A stretch of 64,000 nucleotides of DNA from Byssothecium circinans (GCA_010015675.1 ML976982.1:503689-567688), one strand, 5' to 3'; counted from the stretch's first letter, positions 1 through 12,103 are shown. Numbers and translations: made by a program. The notes: generated by a model not told the origin, from the sequence alone.

Positions 1-244
1 GGCATTTCATGAGGCGGGGAAGCGATCAAAGTTGGATCCTTTCGTGCAGGAGAATGGGGTCAGGCAAGCATCCTTCGGAAGCCGAGCGCGTGGAAGTCCA
101 ACTGTTCCTGAACCGCTCGCATGTGGTTAGCAAAAGACATACTCAGATTCTTGGCCCCTACACAAGTCGCTGTAGTACAGTGAAAATAGATTCTTGCTTC
201 GTTCATTCATACTTTGCGCTCAAACTTCGCTAGCTACATGACAA

Positions 245-1353
245 TTACCATAGTTCACCAGTGACCTTGTCTTCTGGATGCAACCAGTTCCACGGGCTCT
301 CCATGTCTACCCAGCCCATAAACGGCCTGCTCAATTCATAGCCTGCAAACTTCTGGAGTCCGATCGGTAACTCCTTGATCACCTTCGGATCGTTCGAAAG
401 ATACTGGTTCTCCTCCTGTCGCAAGTATCCCCTCGTTGTAAAGGTTGAATAAAGTAGACGTTCCTCATCTGCCGTTGTGTTGGCTGAGCCCCCATGGTAG
501 CAGCCCGAAAGGACCATAAAGCCATCACCTGGCTCGAGCTCGGCATAGAGAGTGAAATCTTCGGTGGGAGGAGGCAGACTATAGTCCCACAAGTGACTTC
601 CAGGAACGAATCTTGTCGCTCCATTTGCCTTGGTGCTCCTCTTACCAGCAACAAAGAATCCAATGCCGTTGTCACGGCCGAGATAATGCTCCTTTGTAGC
701 TGGTCCATATGTGTGGTGGATCGGATCATCCCTATGCCGTCAGACTTTTCTGCACTTTCCATAGTCGGCGATCAACGTACCTGTGAAGCACCTGAGCGGC
801 TGCCCCTGGGCCAATACTGAAAACCACCGTATTGTTGAGCTGGGGCTCGGAGACACTGTTCTCTTGCTTGAATCCAACCTGTCCGATCTCAATTGAACAT
901 CATATGCTGAGGGCTTCGGCTTTGCACTTACCCAGTTGTTTTCAAGGACACTCGTCAAGAAGTACTTGCCCACCCTTTGCCAGACTGGATTGCCCACAAT
1001 GCTCAAGGCAAAAGCGTTGGACTTTCCCATCAAACCCATCACTTTTCTGGTCTGGGGCGGCCAAAAATCCCCTAGACTGTTATACAAGTCCACAGAATCT
1101 TTATCTTCTAACGTTCTGACAGAGGCTTACCTTCCCAAGGCTGTGCTGCGTCCAAATGGGGTCTGACATCCCTTTCAATCTTGTCCAGCTCCTCACGAGC
1201 AACCAAGTTACGGATGATGCACCCGCCAGACGTGCGCAGGCTTGCAATAGCGTCTTCTGCTAGTGTGTCTTCTGAAGTATACCCCAGAGCATTGATATCG
1301 GCAACTTCAGGAAGGGGAGATTCTGGAATTGTAGCAATGAGTTTTACAGCCAT
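245..1353 (-). CDS. PhyH-type Fe(II)/2-oxoglutarate-dependent dioxygenase
   Basis: Four exons (1353-1131, 1071-932, 878-781, 731-245) join in frame to a 315-residue protein with GT-AG introns. It matches the phytanoyl-CoA dioxygenase (PhyH) family of fungal secondary metabolism: the spliced exon 3/4 junction creates the iron-binding HRD (HxD) triad followed by DPIHHTYGP, the distal histidine lies in CYHGGSAN, and a downstream arginine in ERLLYST could bind 2-oxoglutarate. Length is normal for the family. Such enzymes hydroxylate, desaturate or cyclise a small-molecule substrate. The start ATG at 1353 is the first in the exon and gives a usual N-terminus. It is the leftmost gene of the putative cluster, transcribed with the two hydroxylases to its right. 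The substrate cannot be read from sequence. Confidence 0.93.
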
Positions 1354-2329
1354 CTCGTTCTCGATTCTAACAATTTTTCCGCGTTGAAGAAATGATGAGA
1401 CGAAACGTAGGCAAAGAATCGAGACGTGCTGTGGTATAATGGGGTGGTTTCTGAACTGTTGTTCTTATTAGGATATGCATTTGACGAGTCCATAAGCACG
1501 GTATCCCATAGAGATGATGGCAATGTCCCTGTCTGCAGCTACAGGGATTATCGGGCCGCCTGGCGGCCCGGTTGATCGACTAGTGCCAGTGAATACAGTC
1601 TCCATCCGCTCGGGTGCTTAGCGCGTTTCCCAATTATTAATCAAGTCGGAGGCCACAGTCCTTCCGGCTTGGGTACCATGATACTGTAACTGTAGGGTGG
1701 TTCTCCCACGCTAAATCTCGATTTACAAGGGTCAAAACGCGGCCACTCATCCAACTCTCGGGCCTTCTTAGGGGGGATTAGGACCATCCGATTGGTCAAG
1801 TCACTTATCCACAAAACCACGCTAGATTCCCGGCTCGTCGGGTGGGCATTATTCCCCTGCTTCGGGAGCTTGTGGTGGTCGGAACAGGCGGGATAGGCGC
1901 TAGCTTTTAGCGAGCCTCGGCAAGCCTCGGTAGTAACTACACCACGTCCTAACCAGTTATGGGCATTGTGACAGTCTATCATCAGCATCGTGTTCGACGG
2001 TATGGTCACTCTCTTGGACGCAGCTTTGTGTCGTTAGTGCGGTCGTCAGTCAGCACTCGCAAATGCCCACACAACCACTCACCAAAACAGCATTGGACAG
2101 AATCTGACCACCAGTCCAATGTGTCCTCAGCACCTAGAGACAAACTCACGCGGCTCAAAAGTGATCACTAAGACAACACGTGCCAATTTTCATTAACAAA
2201 CGCCATAAACTCCTTGATTTTCAGGAACAATTTCTCGAAACCACAACCAAACGAAGGGCACAACCAAACTTTCCGTCCAATCTGATAAGCTAGGTAGTCT
2301 CCGGTGTGCATCCACAGCGATACTGCGGC
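1354..2329. other. Intergenic region, dioxygenase promoter side
   Basis: About 1 kb between the dioxygenase start and the 3' end of the first hydroxylase. No coding sequence is supported. It holds a GC-rich perfect palindrome at 1552-1570 (separate entry). Confidence 0.6.
1552..1570. promoter_or_regulatory. Perfect 9+1+9 GC palindrome, possible zinc-cluster factor site
   Basis: CGGGCCGCC and its exact inverted copy GGCGGCCCG flank a single T. It lies about 200 bp upstream of the dioxygenase start codon. Inverted CGG/CCG elements are the usual target form of fungal Zn(II)2Cys6 regulators. The role is inferred; a fortuitous or transcript-hairpin palindrome is the alternative. Confidence 0.35.
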
Positions 2330-3715
2330 CTAGTCCGCTTCGTGCGCTTTCAGAACCTTCTGTGCAAATTCCTTTTCCGCAAGCTCCTTCGTCTTTGCAT
2401 ACTTCTCTTGTGCGTCCGGGTGTTTCGCATCCCACAGCGTGCCCAAACACCAGTCCCAAAAAGGGGTCCATTGGCTGAAGTTGTATTTCAAGCCCCAATG
2501 CTGTAACCATGATTAGAGGCGTATATGAGAAACATATTGGATAAAGTCGTGTACCCACCTGATGATGGAGGTCATGGTACCACTGGGAGTCTTTGCAAAG
2601 GAGGTTGCTTGGGTCCCAAGGAAGAGCGTATCCGGTGTGATCTGACACCTGCACCAGAGCCCGTTAGCAAATCAGGGGTGCTCTCGCAATGCGCTACACT
2701 TACCACCTTCACAGTCCAGATCACGTTAAACACTGTCGATTGCAGCGTCGTCAGCCCTGCGAGTTTCAGACAAAGTGGAAAGAGTATGCCATCGATTGGG
2801 ACTCCCTCGAGCGCATGGTTGTAGTAAGCGCCGTATGCAAAGTTGACGTATACTCTGTGGTGTTGAGAATGGATATTGCCTTACGCTTGGTCAGCGGAGC
2901 TCGAATCAGGAGAGAATACCTACGGTATAGCCAAGGTATGCTGTGGAAGGCTCGGTGCTGGAAATAATACATGGTGTCCGCGAAGACCAGGGCGGCGAGG
3001 AACTGGAACACCGGGAAAATAATCCAATACAGAGCGGATGCAATGGCCAGTTCGGTCTCGGAGAAGTTCTGGACCGCGTGGAGGCAAACGTCTGAAGGAT
3101 TCGGTGCGTTTATCAAGCATTCGTTTGGGTATCCTCTCGCCAGCCACGCCCCGAAGTCTCCTCCCAGTCGAAGGCCCAGCCGGTGCTTGTCGATTCCGAC
3201 GATACTGAGGAGATAGGGGGTGTATTGGAGAGCAATCCGGACACGTTTTGCCCATACTGCGACACCATACTCATGACTGCAGACCGTTTCAACTGGATCA
3301 GACATGAGATAACCACTGTAATCGATTAGCTCCGCGAGAGCTCATTGCCTACAGATGCAGATTTGTCGTGCACTCACCAGACCGCCATGAAAAACTGTTG
3401 TGTTAACACAGTCATGATGACCTCAGATCTCGTAACCCGGTTCCTCGTCAGAAACTCTGCCGGAGTGTGGACTTTGTAGGATGCTAGCCATCCTTGAGCA
3501 TCGATAAGATGGAAGCTACATGAGACAGCCCTGGAAAGTACATGTCAGTCCACGCCAGGAGGGTCGAAGCCATTAGCTTACCAGTATACGATCGCGGGCA
3601 CGACGTAAGGAAGATGTTGATCCCCAATGAATGAGAATAGCGGAGGCTTTTCGTAGATTGCTTCAGGCGGTAATCGAGGCTGAAGAAGCAAAGGATCAAA
3701 CAACGTCTCATTCAT
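2330..3715 (-). CDS. SUR2-like sphingoid/fatty acid hydroxylase (first copy)
   Basis: Six exons (3715-3582, 3530-3378, 3315-2924, 2879-2704, 2648-2559, 2500-2330) give 371 residues. This is a fatty acid hydroxylase/sterol desaturase superfamily member closest in pattern to the yeast sphinganine C4-hydroxylase SUR2: histidine boxes are ADTMYYFQHRAFH, HSQHH (restored only after splicing), SDHTGY and WYHDLHHQ, with hydrophobic membrane segments before them and a lysine-rich C-terminus ending KAHEAD. The family holds a di-iron centre in the ER membrane and uses O2 to hydroxylate alkyl chains. The start at 3715 (MNETLFDP) is the first ATG; the extra upstream frame has no ATG. It is a diverged paralogue of the next gene, and lies in the same orientation. 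The real substrate is unknown; within this cluster it may act on a pathway intermediate rather than on cellular sphinganine. Confidence 0.9.
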
Positions 3716-4567
3716 GTTCACTGATGTTGGAGCTTTGCGGGCGAGTCCACCGCGAAGTTTGCGCACAGGAAAGCCAGTTAAGGCTGGTTAAGCTATCAGT
3801 CCACTTTGGCTCCGGAAGTAGTGGATCGAAATGCAGACGTAGAAAGCGTCACTCTTACACGGATACCTCGCACTTCTCTGTTCGGCGATTATGCGGTCCT
3901 TTTGCCTACACTAAGCTGCTTTAAATACGATACTACAGCATTGCGGGGATGGCAGTGCAGCATATTGAGTTAACAACAATTTAGCCGCTGCAGGGCGACG
4001 TGTTCCGTGTTTCTACTGTGACTCTTCCCCTAGACACACTAGGTCAGCCTGCTACACTCGTGTATGCCGCTCCTAGGGTTGAGTGGCAAATTTCGTTGAA
4101 ATGACAGCATTGCGTGTACGCAATATCGGATACGTCAGTGTCACGCAATTTCTCCCATCAGGGGTAGACACAGCACAAGCATGCTCGCACTGTGTGTCAC
4201 ATCAAGATAATGATAATCAATCCTCTTCGATAATGGCACCCCATATGCACCGTACTACGGATCACAAGGAGCTAGTGTCCAATTCAAGCCAATCTTCGTT
4301 GCTGCCTCTTCGAATACACGGTTACAAGAGAAACATGTCAATTAACTCTCGCAGCCGCAGACAGAATCGACTCAATTTGGGTGTTCTTGGAAACATATGT
4401 TGACTTCCTCATCTGCAACGGCCCCAAGGAAACTCGCACAGTTAATGATCGAACATGGCTCTGCTTTTCCTTGCCCCCGAACACACAGTCGTCGGCAACA
4501 AGAACAGCTGACCCCACTCTACCTACCCTTCGTCACCTTATGGCACGGTTCTCACGTAACCCCACCT
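3716..4567. other. Intergenic region between the two hydroxylase genes
   Basis: About 850 bp that must hold the promoter of the first hydroxylase and the 3' end of the second. No coding sequence or clear element was recognised. Confidence 0.55.
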
Positions 4568-5784
4568 TTATTCCCCCTCCGATTGTCCTTTCTCCATGCG
4601 TATGGCTCGCTCAGCTGCCAGTTGGCCGCGCTTATACCGCTCAGCCGTATCATTGCCAGTCCACTGCGTGTCTAGAACCCAGTCCCAAACCGTAGTATAG
4701 ACCTGAGAAAAGTTTGTCTAGCCGACCATGCATATCAGCAAGCCATATATAAGACGACGGATTGAATGCGTGCTTACCTTCATGCCCCAGGATTGATGGT
4801 GAATATCGTGGTACGCAGCGCGCTGCGCGTTGATCCATTGTAACGGATCAAAAGGTAAATTATACCCGCAATGGTCGTCGCACGATTTCATAGTCGAGAG
4901 CGTGGTAAAGCACAGGGCCTGTCTCTGGTTGAGCCTCGAGAACCACAGCGCCAGAGCCGTGCCGCCCACATCCCACACGAAGGCTTCCACCAGGTTGGCG
5001 TAGAAAGCACCGAACGGATACGGGCAGTAGACACGGTGATGCACCGAGTGGAAATTATCTAACCTCTCTGTGAGTGTCTCGTCTAGATGTGAACGACGAG
5101 GAACTGTGCCTTACTGTAGATCCATGGCACCCGGTGCGAAATGCGGTGCATCCAATATTGCCATGTATCCCCTATGAAGATGGCAACCGAGAACTGTACT
5201 GCCGGAATTGCATAGTAGTATATCAGCTTGGCTAGATAGATCTCCCAGGGCGCGAATGCCGGCTTGATCATCTCCCCTGGCATGAGTTGCGAAGTAACCA
5301 CAACAAGTCCGCCGCCATGTAGAAATCCTGCAAGCGAAGGAGCGATGGGAGCTATTTTCAAAGCGACGGCCTTTGAATTCACCCCTACCAATGCTAGCAG
5401 GTTTGGAACTAGCTGTTGTTTCTGTCGAATCGTCGTCGCCCAAAGGGCAATGTCGTAGTTCTCCTGCCCAACGAGGTACGGCCCAGGGTAAGTCCATAGC
5501 CCCAATGCGACCTGCCAGAGTTGCTGTATCAGGATACAGAGAATGACCTCGCGGATTGGCACGAGGTTCCGTTTCTTGATTTCATCTGGCGTGTGGATCC
5601 TATACTTTTCGAACAGGTTGAAAGTATCAAAGAAATAGAACATCAAGCTCCAAGCCCAATACGCCAGTATAGGAAGGGCTATAACGACGTAGCGGTCAGG
5701 AACTCCTCGCAGGAGGGGAGGAGCAGGCTCGAGAGTGAAAGTTGGCGGGGTGGGCAGTTCGGGGATAATGGCGAAGTCGGACAT
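4568..5784 (-). CDS. SUR2-like sphingoid/fatty acid hydroxylase (second copy)
   Basis: Three exons (5784-5115, 5058-4778, 4717-4568) give 366 residues. It resembles sphinganine C4-hydroxylase (SUR2) more typically than the first copy: boxes GDTWQYWMHRISH, FHSVHHRVYCPYPFGA, DDHCGYNLPFDP and AYHDIHHQSWGMKTNFSQ, with the last two joined across the second intron. The N-terminal region has hydrophobic segments (IALPILAYWAWSLMFYFF and others) that fit an ER multi-pass enzyme. The start at 5784 (MSDFAII) is used because the frame extends further upstream only through a TTG. Its upstream side faces the NRPS-like gene across a 1.7-kb region, so the two may be co-regulated. It could be the housekeeping SUR2, but having two copies beside an NRPS-like gene argues that at least one is pathway-specific. 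Confidence 0.92.
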
Positions 5785-6658
5785 GTCGCAGGCGTGCAAT
5801 ATCGAAGTCTGGCAGTAAAGAGGCTATGTCTTTTCTGAGGCCGGGTCTTCTGTTCTGAGATTCAACTATCTACATCTACATAAGGGGACGTCCCAAAGTC
5901 CGAGGGAGCAAGAGACGGTGCCGTCCTATCTCACCCCCCGCCCACCAGCCCACGCAACTGAATCTCAAGGATCACGCATCTTACCAATCGTGAAGACGTT
6001 GAATTATGCTACTACACTAACTCTGAGTGCATGAGCTCCACCTCTCGGGCCGTCTGCGGAAACACCCGGACTCATACAATACGTCCTGCCGGGTATTGCT
6101 TCACCGGGGTCTGTCCTGCAATAACCCGGTCGCCGGACTGATTTCCACTTCTGCGGCAAGCTTCTCCGCATTTCGACCCGCGCCCAGGAAGGGCCTTTTT
6201 CATCACAAGCGGGAGAGACACCATTGTTGCCACGCTGAGCTGGCCGATCGTTTCAGCAATCTGCCATATGCCGTAAATCCGTCCAGCACTCGGTGGATAT
6301 GATTATTACTGCTACTGTGGAGATGTGGGGTGAGTAGAATTACCCCTGTCAGTTGATGTTTGCCATACCTAGTGTAGCTAAAATGGAACTTTATAGTAAC
6401 GCTGAACTCATGTGATAAATGTCGCGTTTTTACACTGTGTAGTCTACAGATACGGAGATAACTTGATATCGTGATATGTTCTGATACTCAACCACTACGG
6501 CGATACTATGGGACCAGGGCTTGAAGCCCTCTCGTATGACGCCTACATACTGGAGATAAATGTAAAATCACATCTCAAAACCTTAAGCTATCATGCACTT
6601 AAACTCGAACATAAAGCTCTCATTGAGAGAAGCCGGACTAGGACACCTGGTTCGATGG

Positions 6659-6688
6659 TGACGTCGTGGTGACGTCGTGGTGACGTCG
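6659..6688. promoter_or_regulatory. Triple TGACGTCG repeat, 11-bp phasing (CRE/ATF-like)
   Basis: TGACGTCGTGG occurs twice in tandem and is followed by a third TGACGTCG, so three CRE-like cores start exactly 11 bp apart (6659, 6670, 6681), about one helical turn. TGACGTCA-type sites are bound by fungal ATF/CREB bZIP factors. Function here is inferred from motif and position. Confidence 0.45.
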
Positions 6689-7191
6689 CCCAGCGGAGGC
6701 GAGGCCACTTACTCCGGCAATTAAACTTTAGCATATCAAATGTCTCAGATACGCCTAGTATTTGACATATGACACTCGAAAGGAGAAGGATTCTGCTCGT
6801 TATCTATACGGCGTATCCGTAGAGTAAGTCGGACGGGCTCGATGGATGTTGATCGGCGTCAACCTCAGTTAGACTTTCTCATGTGATGGAACGTGGACAG
6901 GTATTAGGAGACGGGAGAATCCCAACAGATACATGATGGCATGATACATGCGTTGATGCCCGTTAGTAGCAGGGTAAAGCAAAAACGTTGAGGCAAGGCA
7001 ATAATTGGGGTAACCCTGGCCCATGGAGGTCCCATGTGAACGTATTCCGTTTGTTGGCATTAGAACGATGGAACGTCTCTTAGCAAGGGGTGATAGCAAA
7101 CACAAGGGGTTTCTAATCGAACGATTCCTTAGTCTGCCGCGGAACCTGTTGGTGACAATGGAACAGGGTCGGAGAGTCGGAAATCGTTCAG

Positions 7192-7199
7192 TGACGTCG
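7192..7199. promoter_or_regulatory. Fourth TGACGTCG motif
   Basis: A further copy of the CRE-like octamer, 333 bp upstream of the NRPS-like start codon and about 500 bp from the triple repeat. Confidence 0.3.
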
Positions 7200-7531
7200 A
7201 ATGCGTAGCATCGAGATTCTGAGCAATTGGGAGCTGATCCTCTGCTGGCAGAAAGCGTTCCCTTCCGGTTGGTGGACTGCCACAGCATGCTCCGCTCGCA
7301 AGATTGCCTGACGGTTCTACTATCGAGACCTTGATCTGAGTCTCCCGGCTGGCTAGAATCCCGGTGTGATGAGCAAGCAGTGTCCTGAATAGTATCATCG
7401 GATTACGGGGAGGTCATGAAGGCGACTTGCTCTCAGCTGTAGGACCCTCTTCTCTGTTGACTCGAGTGTCCCGTTCTTCCTTCTCAAATTTCAGCCATTA
7501 TACATTTTGATTGTGCAGAAGGCTGTGAACC

Positions 7532-10500
7532 ATGGCACTCCTTCATAAGTTTAATTCAGTGATACCTCTCCGTCAGGCTCCTCAACAACATGAGGACATT
7601 CCCGAAGCCTGCCAGTTTCCAGTGGCGGCTGTTGACGCTCAGACCGGCTCCCCCCTATTCAAGCACACCGGAATCAAGATTGATGGGAGAATAGAAGCCC
7701 AGGGCGCCACGCATACTGCTTCGAGCATGCAATGGATCCAAACGGCTTGGTCAATCCTTCTGAAGTGCTACTCGGGGAGCAGTTCTGTTTCATTCGGGGT
7801 TTTGCCTCTTCGACTAGATGACAGCGCCGTCGATTGTCAACTCTGGGTGCCCCGTTTGAATGAGCGACGAGAAGTTCTGCTTGCCGGAATGGACCTTTCG
7901 GCTGATCATTCAGTCATATCGGCCATACAGACACTCTCAAGTCGTACTCATTTGGAAGACGAGTTCGATGCTCAGATGGTCAACACGGCAGTCGTTCAAC
8001 CGCTTTCGTATCCTTCAAAGCAAAGACATACCGAAATCATGCACTTTCTGCGATATTCTTGTGGGAAATTCAAACCGAAAGTAAGTATGACAAGCATTCC
8101 TGGACGTCAGTGTCAGTTCTGGGGGTCCTGAGACTTACAAAACACTGCAGTTTGACCTGATTCTCGTTATCACCGAGGACGATGGTGGCCCTCGAGCGAC
8201 GCTGGTCTACAACTTCCCTAGGATTCTGGATGTAGTGGCATTGAATGTCGTCGCTACCTTTGAGAGGATTCTGTCCGAGATGCTTGCAGACCCGGGAAGA
8301 CGCATATCTACACTCAATTGCTTGAGCGAACGAGATTATGCCCAGATATGTCTCTGGAACAACGAGCAGAGACCATCGTACGAGGAACACCTGGTTCACC
8401 GTTTATTCGAGCAGGTCGCTCTGCTTGCACCCAACGCCGCGGCCGTCTGCTCCTGGGACGGCGATGCAACCTATGAGCAGCTGGACGTTCTGTCTTCGAC
8501 CCTGGCGAAAAGACTAGTCGAGCGCGGCGTGGAACCCGGGCATTACGTACCCGTCTGCTTTGAGAAATCCATCTGGGCCGTGGTTGCCGCTCTTGGTGTT
8601 CTGAAAGCTGGTGCCGCCTTTGTTCCCTTAGATCCAGCTCATCCGAAAGCTAGAATCCTGGATATACTGCATAGAGTTGGTGCTCATGCAGTAGTTGCTT
8701 CATTGCTTCATGCACCCATGTTTACGTCTCTCGTCCGATTGGTTGTTGTCGTATCAGCGTCAGATTCACCCCCAGATGACTGGAACGACCTGGTTCGGTG
8801 TTCTTCCCCTACGGTCACACCGCGCGATTCCGCATTCATTTTATTCACGTCGGGCTCAACGGGTATCCCGAAGGGCATCGTCCACGAACATCGATCCGTA
8901 GCCTCAAACGCGCTGGGGCATGGAAGATCCATGCGTTATGGGAGAGACTCCAGAGTCCTCCAATTCGCTTCACACACGTTTGACGTGGCCCAGAGTAAGT
9001 AATAGTCGCTCCCGGGAATACTTGCTCTTACACTATCTCCAGTGGACTTTTGGACGACTCTTCTGCACGGGGGCTGCATCTGCATCCCGGAGGAGGAGGA
9101 TCGACGTTATAATATAATAAACGTCGTAGAAACTATGAAGGTGAACTGGGCTCTATTGACACCTTCTTTCGCCAGCTTGATTCACCCGGACCAAGTCCCA
9201 TCTCTGCAGACGCTGGTACTAGGCGGTGAAACTCTGCCCAAGGAGGCTGTCTCAAAGTGGGCCGACAAAGTGGTTCTCATCAACTGCTATGGGCCGGCTG
9301 AATGTGGAGCGTGTCTGACTCTGGTCGTTACTCCTGGTACTGGACGCGCGCCGAACAATGTCGGTTACGCGCTTCCCAATTCTGTATGCTGGTTAGCTGA
9401 ACCTGAAAATCACGATCGTTTGGTTCCCATTGGCGCAGTTGGTGAGCTGCTCGTGGAAGGGCCAAATCTTGCCAGGGGCTATCTGAACGACCCTTCCAAG
9501 ACGGAGAGCGCCTTTATCAGCAGTCCTTCCTGGGCCAGCGGGAGTCGTCCAAGGAGATTCTATAAAACGGGGGATCTACTTCGATACAATTTGGACGGGA
9601 GCATGGACTTCATTGGCAGAAAAGACGACCAGGTCAAGCTGAGAGGCCAGCGCGTCGAGCTCGGAGAAGTAGAACACCATCTTTCCACAATCCCCGAAGT
9701 ATCCGTCTCTGTGGTGGCAGCTCCACGGGCAGGCTGCTATACTGGGGAGCTTGTCGCGGTCGTTCAGCTCGAGAACGAACAGCCACACGCTATTCATGGC
9801 ACATCGCTGGTAGTACAGCCCGACTGCTCCTTTGGAATCCAACATATCAAGGCGCATTTGGATAACTGTTTGCCGTCGTACATGGTGCCTACAGTCTGTT
9901 TTGTTGTTCAGAGCTTGCCATTCAACACTTCCCTGAAAGTGGACCGGAGAGCCGTAACTTCCTGGCTTGAACAGATGGCCGAAAGACAAGACGAGAGGAA
10001 CGGGCAAGATGGACCAAAGATGAATGGCAGCCAGAACCTGCCTGCCACCAACAATGAAGATGCTTTTGCACTGAGTTGCGAGGTGGCAAGGATAGCCGCC
10101 AGTCAAGGTGTAAAAAGCAGCGGGACCCTCAGGGGACGAGATTTTGCACTACACTCTTTAGGACTCGATTCGATCCAAGTCATTTCGTTGGCGATGTTCG
10201 TCCAGGGCAAGTTCCAGATCAAGTTGCCGATGAGTATCCTTCTAGATGCTTCTGTCACAATCAATTCCCTTGGGGAGTTTATTCGGCAGGCTAGGCAAGG
10301 AGGCATGGGACCGAACTTGCAAAACCGCTTTTCAATTGGCAAGAAGGTGCGGCTCTTGAGCGCTCAGCTGACAGAGTGGGCCTCTGCCAATGACCACGGA
10401 ACGATAGTGGCAGAGAGGACGGTCTACAATGTCTTGCTCACGGGATGCACTGGGTACCTTGGAAAAGGCATTCTGAGACGGCTGCTGGAGCATTCACAGC

Positions 10501-11588
10501 AGTCTGTCATTCTCTTGGTCCGATCGAGCTCCGCGGACTCTGGTCTCGAACGGGTGGTAGGCGATGTCCAGATTCAAAGTTGGTGGAAGGATTGCTATTA
10601 CCCAAGGACCGAAGTCTGGCCAGGCGACCTTGCAAGACCTCAACTCGGTCTCACCGAAAAGCAGTGGCAACGGCTCTGTGGTCAGGGACGTCATGAAGAC
10701 GCGATCCATGCAATCATCCACAATGGCGCCAAGGTGCACTGGAGTTCCCCGTATTCAACCCTCGAACCAGCAAACGTAGGATCAACGTTGGAGCTTCTCA
10801 AAGCTGCTTCCGGCTCGCCGTTCCTGGCGAACTTCACCTATGTTTCCGGCGGCCGTCTGCCGGCGGATGAGGAGGTTAGCGGACAGGCAAATGCCGATCC
10901 AGCCAAGCTGGAGCCCAATTCCAACGGATACAGAAAGTCTAAAGTGGTATCGGAGCTTCTGGTTCGCCGATTTGCACAGTTGAGAGCTATCAACGGGGTC
11001 CAGGTGAGCATCATCCGTCCAGGGTACATTATTGGGCATGCCAACGATGGAGCTGCCAATCGATCCGACTTTCTCTGGAGACTCGTTGCGGTCTGTGTCG
11101 ATGTCAAAGCATTTCCTCGGCCAGACACAGACACATGGCTCTACGTTAGCGATGTCGAGACTGTCGCACGGCTCACAGTCAGCACGACTGAGCAAGTTGT
11201 CAAAGCACCGACGGAGAATGCGGCAGTGTTGATGGTCAGAATCCATGCCGGCCTCCCGCTCTCCTCGTTTTGGGCCATCCTGTTACAAGTCGGGTACAGG
11301 CTGGATGCATTGCCCTTCGACGAGTGGATGGCCCGGGTCCATGACCATGTATCAGGGATAGGACAACAGCACCCCTTTTTCCCCTTGCTCCGAGTGTTCG
11401 AAGCGGACGGCGAGGACGAGGAGGCCAGTGCGGTGGAGGATCCGGGCAGTGAAGACAGGGATATGGACGTCGAGGCGTCAGGTCAAGTGGAGGAAGCCGT
11501 CAGGCGCAACGTCGAGCATCTGATCGAGATGGGCTTCCTCGCGGCTCTGCGGAATGAGAAGCTCGCCAGTACGGTCCATCAGCCATAG
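7532..11588 (+). CDS. Reductase-terminated NRPS-like enzyme (half C-A-T-R), Lys2-like layout
   Basis: Exons 7532-8080, 8151-8994 and 9043-11588 join in frame to 1312 residues. Residues 1-250 resemble only the C-terminal half of a condensation domain (FDLILVITEDD, then LVYN and the ADPGRRIS linker) with no HHxxxDG motif, as in alpha-aminoadipate reductases. An adenylation domain follows with LFTSGSTGIPKG (about 414), NCYGPAE, YKTGDLLRY, GRKDDQVKLRGQRVELGE and the lysine motif NTSLKVDRR. A carrier domain has LGLDSIQ (serine near 841). The C-terminal thioester reductase (about 925-1300) has the NAD(P) motif TGCTGYLG, YVSGG and the catalytic YRKSK. It should activate an acid, load it on phosphopantetheine and release it as aldehyde or alcohol. 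The binding-pocket region begins FDVAQMDFW with the usual Asp; the substrate cannot be deduced. True LYS2 is an alternative but the neighbours argue for secondary metabolism. Confidence 0.92.
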
Positions 11589-12103
11589 GCGCTACTAACG
11601 TGCAAGGTGGGAACGTGTGCGGGTTATCATTATTCTAGAAATGTACATGGTCACTTGAGCAAAGCCGATCCTGAAGTCCTAGCAAGTGCAGAATTATAGC
11701 ATGGGGTGACAATCTGCATATGCAACCACCTTGTAGCCGACGCAGCTGCATTGCATGGAGACATCAATTGATCGCTCGCCCGGCTCGTCTCGGAAGACGA
11801 TGCCTGCCTGTTTGGTAGACCGGTGGGCAGATCGGTAGGCACGGGATGGGCCGACTCCAAGAAATGCCAAAAGTGCCAAAAAACCGGGACCGCATTCCCC
11901 ACCAGTTTTAGATCAGGTTCGGGGAATTTGTCCCGCATCCTCCCGTTCCGTTCGACAGGGTCGCCTCTACATAATGCAATTGAAGAAGCCTAGATTGATC
12001 AACGTGAGCATTCTACATGCATAAGGTGAGCAAAGCTGGCCCTTAGTTATAGATATAATATTTGGAGAACGAGCTGCCCTGGAGCATATCCCGCAGAGTC
12101 GCA
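11589..12103. other. Intergenic, NRPS-like terminator to ADH promoter
   Basis: About 515 bp with no coding sequence recognised. A TATA-rich stretch (GATATAATATTTGG) lies roughly 45 bp upstream of the dehydrogenase start. Confidence 0.5.

Larger units (their letters stand above)
5785..7531. other. Divergent intergenic region of the cluster
   Basis: A 1.75-kb space between the divergently transcribed second hydroxylase and the NRPS-like gene. No coding exon was recognised. It contains three phased TGACGTCG motifs at 6659-6688 and a fourth at 7192-7199, making it the best candidate for the control region of the cluster. Confidence 0.55.

Noticed and set aside
1641..2009. Minus-strand 122-codon frame between the dioxygenase and hydroxylase
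   Set aside because: No family pattern, no splice extension and composition unlike neighbouring genes.
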